The notes beneath the pieces were generated by a model. The model ran no database searches, was not told the origin of the DNA, and saw nothing but the letters and a program-made list of their open reading frames with translations. A program made the position numbers and the translations under genes. Positions 34,886-35,119 of a stretch of 35,119 bases of DNA are shown here, one piece after another (position 1 is the stretch's first letter; every line of letters begins with the position of its first letter). The stretch is from Candidatus Altimarinota bacterium (GTDB lineage: Bacteria; Patescibacteriota; Gracilibacteria; CAIRYL01; GCA-016699755), in the NCBI GenBank assembly GCA_025210675.1, contig JAOARU010000010.1:1-35119 (forward strand). The letters are read 5' to 3'.

Positions 34886-35119
34886 CGAGAAAAGTGTCTC
34901 GGAACGATAGGCACGAAGTGCCAAAGTGGAGAGGGATTTTTGAGAAAAAATTATGAAGCGAAGCAGAATGATTTTATTCCAAAAATCAAACTTTTACCTA
35001 AGTTTCTTTTTTATTTTATCCCAGAGGGATAAAATAAAAAAATATCATGTTTGATGCGGGTAGAGTTTGAACCGTGGTTCGACCAGCGAACGGAGTGAGA
35101 GGAATCGACGCATTTATGC
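34886..35119. repeat. Modular hairpin-rich intergenic repeat, copy 2 (cut by window end)
   Basis: Non-coding after tRNA-Gln. Small hairpins CGAGA/TCTCG (34886-34901) and GGCAC-GAA-GTGCC (34910-34922) come first. Then a perfect 16-bp hairpin with a three-base loop, arms 35007-35022 and 35026-35041 (stem ends ATCCC/GGGAT). Then GGTTCGAC (35076-35083), 22 bases and CGACGCATTTATGC (35106-35119), matching copy 1 at 25517-25559. The apparent 76-codon frame starting in the tRNA is not a gene. Confidence 0.65.

Noticed and set aside
34802-35032. 76-codon frame starting in tRNA-Gln
   Set aside because: It is the tRNA and the following repeat read in frame; no start signal or protein-like composition.

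Overview
The window is a low-GC bacterial chromosome segment carrying an insertion of roughly 15 kb in its middle. The flanking housekeeping genes are compact and operon-like, with repeated 1-4 nt stop/start overlaps such as ATGA and TAATG. Their coding strands are T- and G-rich, few starts have a clear Shine-Dalgarno, and the standard genetic code is used. Gene content, small protein sizes (for example ComEC and TilS without C-terminal domains) and a zinc-ribbon/HTH protein of a type I associate with Patescibacteria (CPR) make that group a reasonable guess. Nothing in the window is a definitive taxonomic marker.

Left flank (1-9962): an 83-bp-period tandem repeat, comEC, a divergent obgE-truB operon, then rpmF-nusB-rnc, a RimK-like ATP-grasp ligase, tilS, a long PurQ-like amidotransferase, a SpoU methyltransferase, cysE and tRNA-Ser(UGA). 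A 26-bp copy of the tRNA-Ser 5' end lies 129 bp upstream of the real gene. Right flank (about 25400-35119): proA, gpmI, holB, a PSP1 protein, a TPR protein, a thioredoxin/CcdA fusion, a YmdB-type phosphodiesterase, a CtpA protease, tRNA-Gly(UCC) and tRNA-Gln(CUG). Modular hairpin-rich intergenic repeats occur at both 25.4 kb and 35 kb.

Middle (about 9963-25380): an integrated mobile element with different base composition. It holds a large SF1 helicase-nuclease followed by a zinc-ribbon/WYL-like frame and a small membrane protein. A large serine recombinase follows, then an unrecognised membrane-anchored protein. A phage packaging/methylation operon comes next (ParB-methyltransferase, a second methyltransferase, HTH small-terminase-like protein, large terminase). 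It ends with a Zn/HTH protein, a 44-aa ORF and a second SF1 helicase. No portal, capsid or tail genes are present, so it is a degraded prophage, a satellite, or an integrative element with a packaging remnant and probable defence genes.

The most interesting observations are in this element. (1) Two leader RNAs, one on each strand (about 16451-16622 + and 21421-21610 -), appear to share a pseudoknotted architecture built from different sequences. Each ends at a U-rich tract just before a start codon. (2) The helicase ends on an A9 run containing the dnaX-type heptamer A AAA AAG in the right phase. A -1 shift there would fuse it to a 154-residue zinc-ribbon/WYL-like extension that has no good start codon of its own. 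(3) The large terminase is intact except for one in-frame UGA at a conserved site. All of these are read by eye from the sequence; no searches or folding programs were run.
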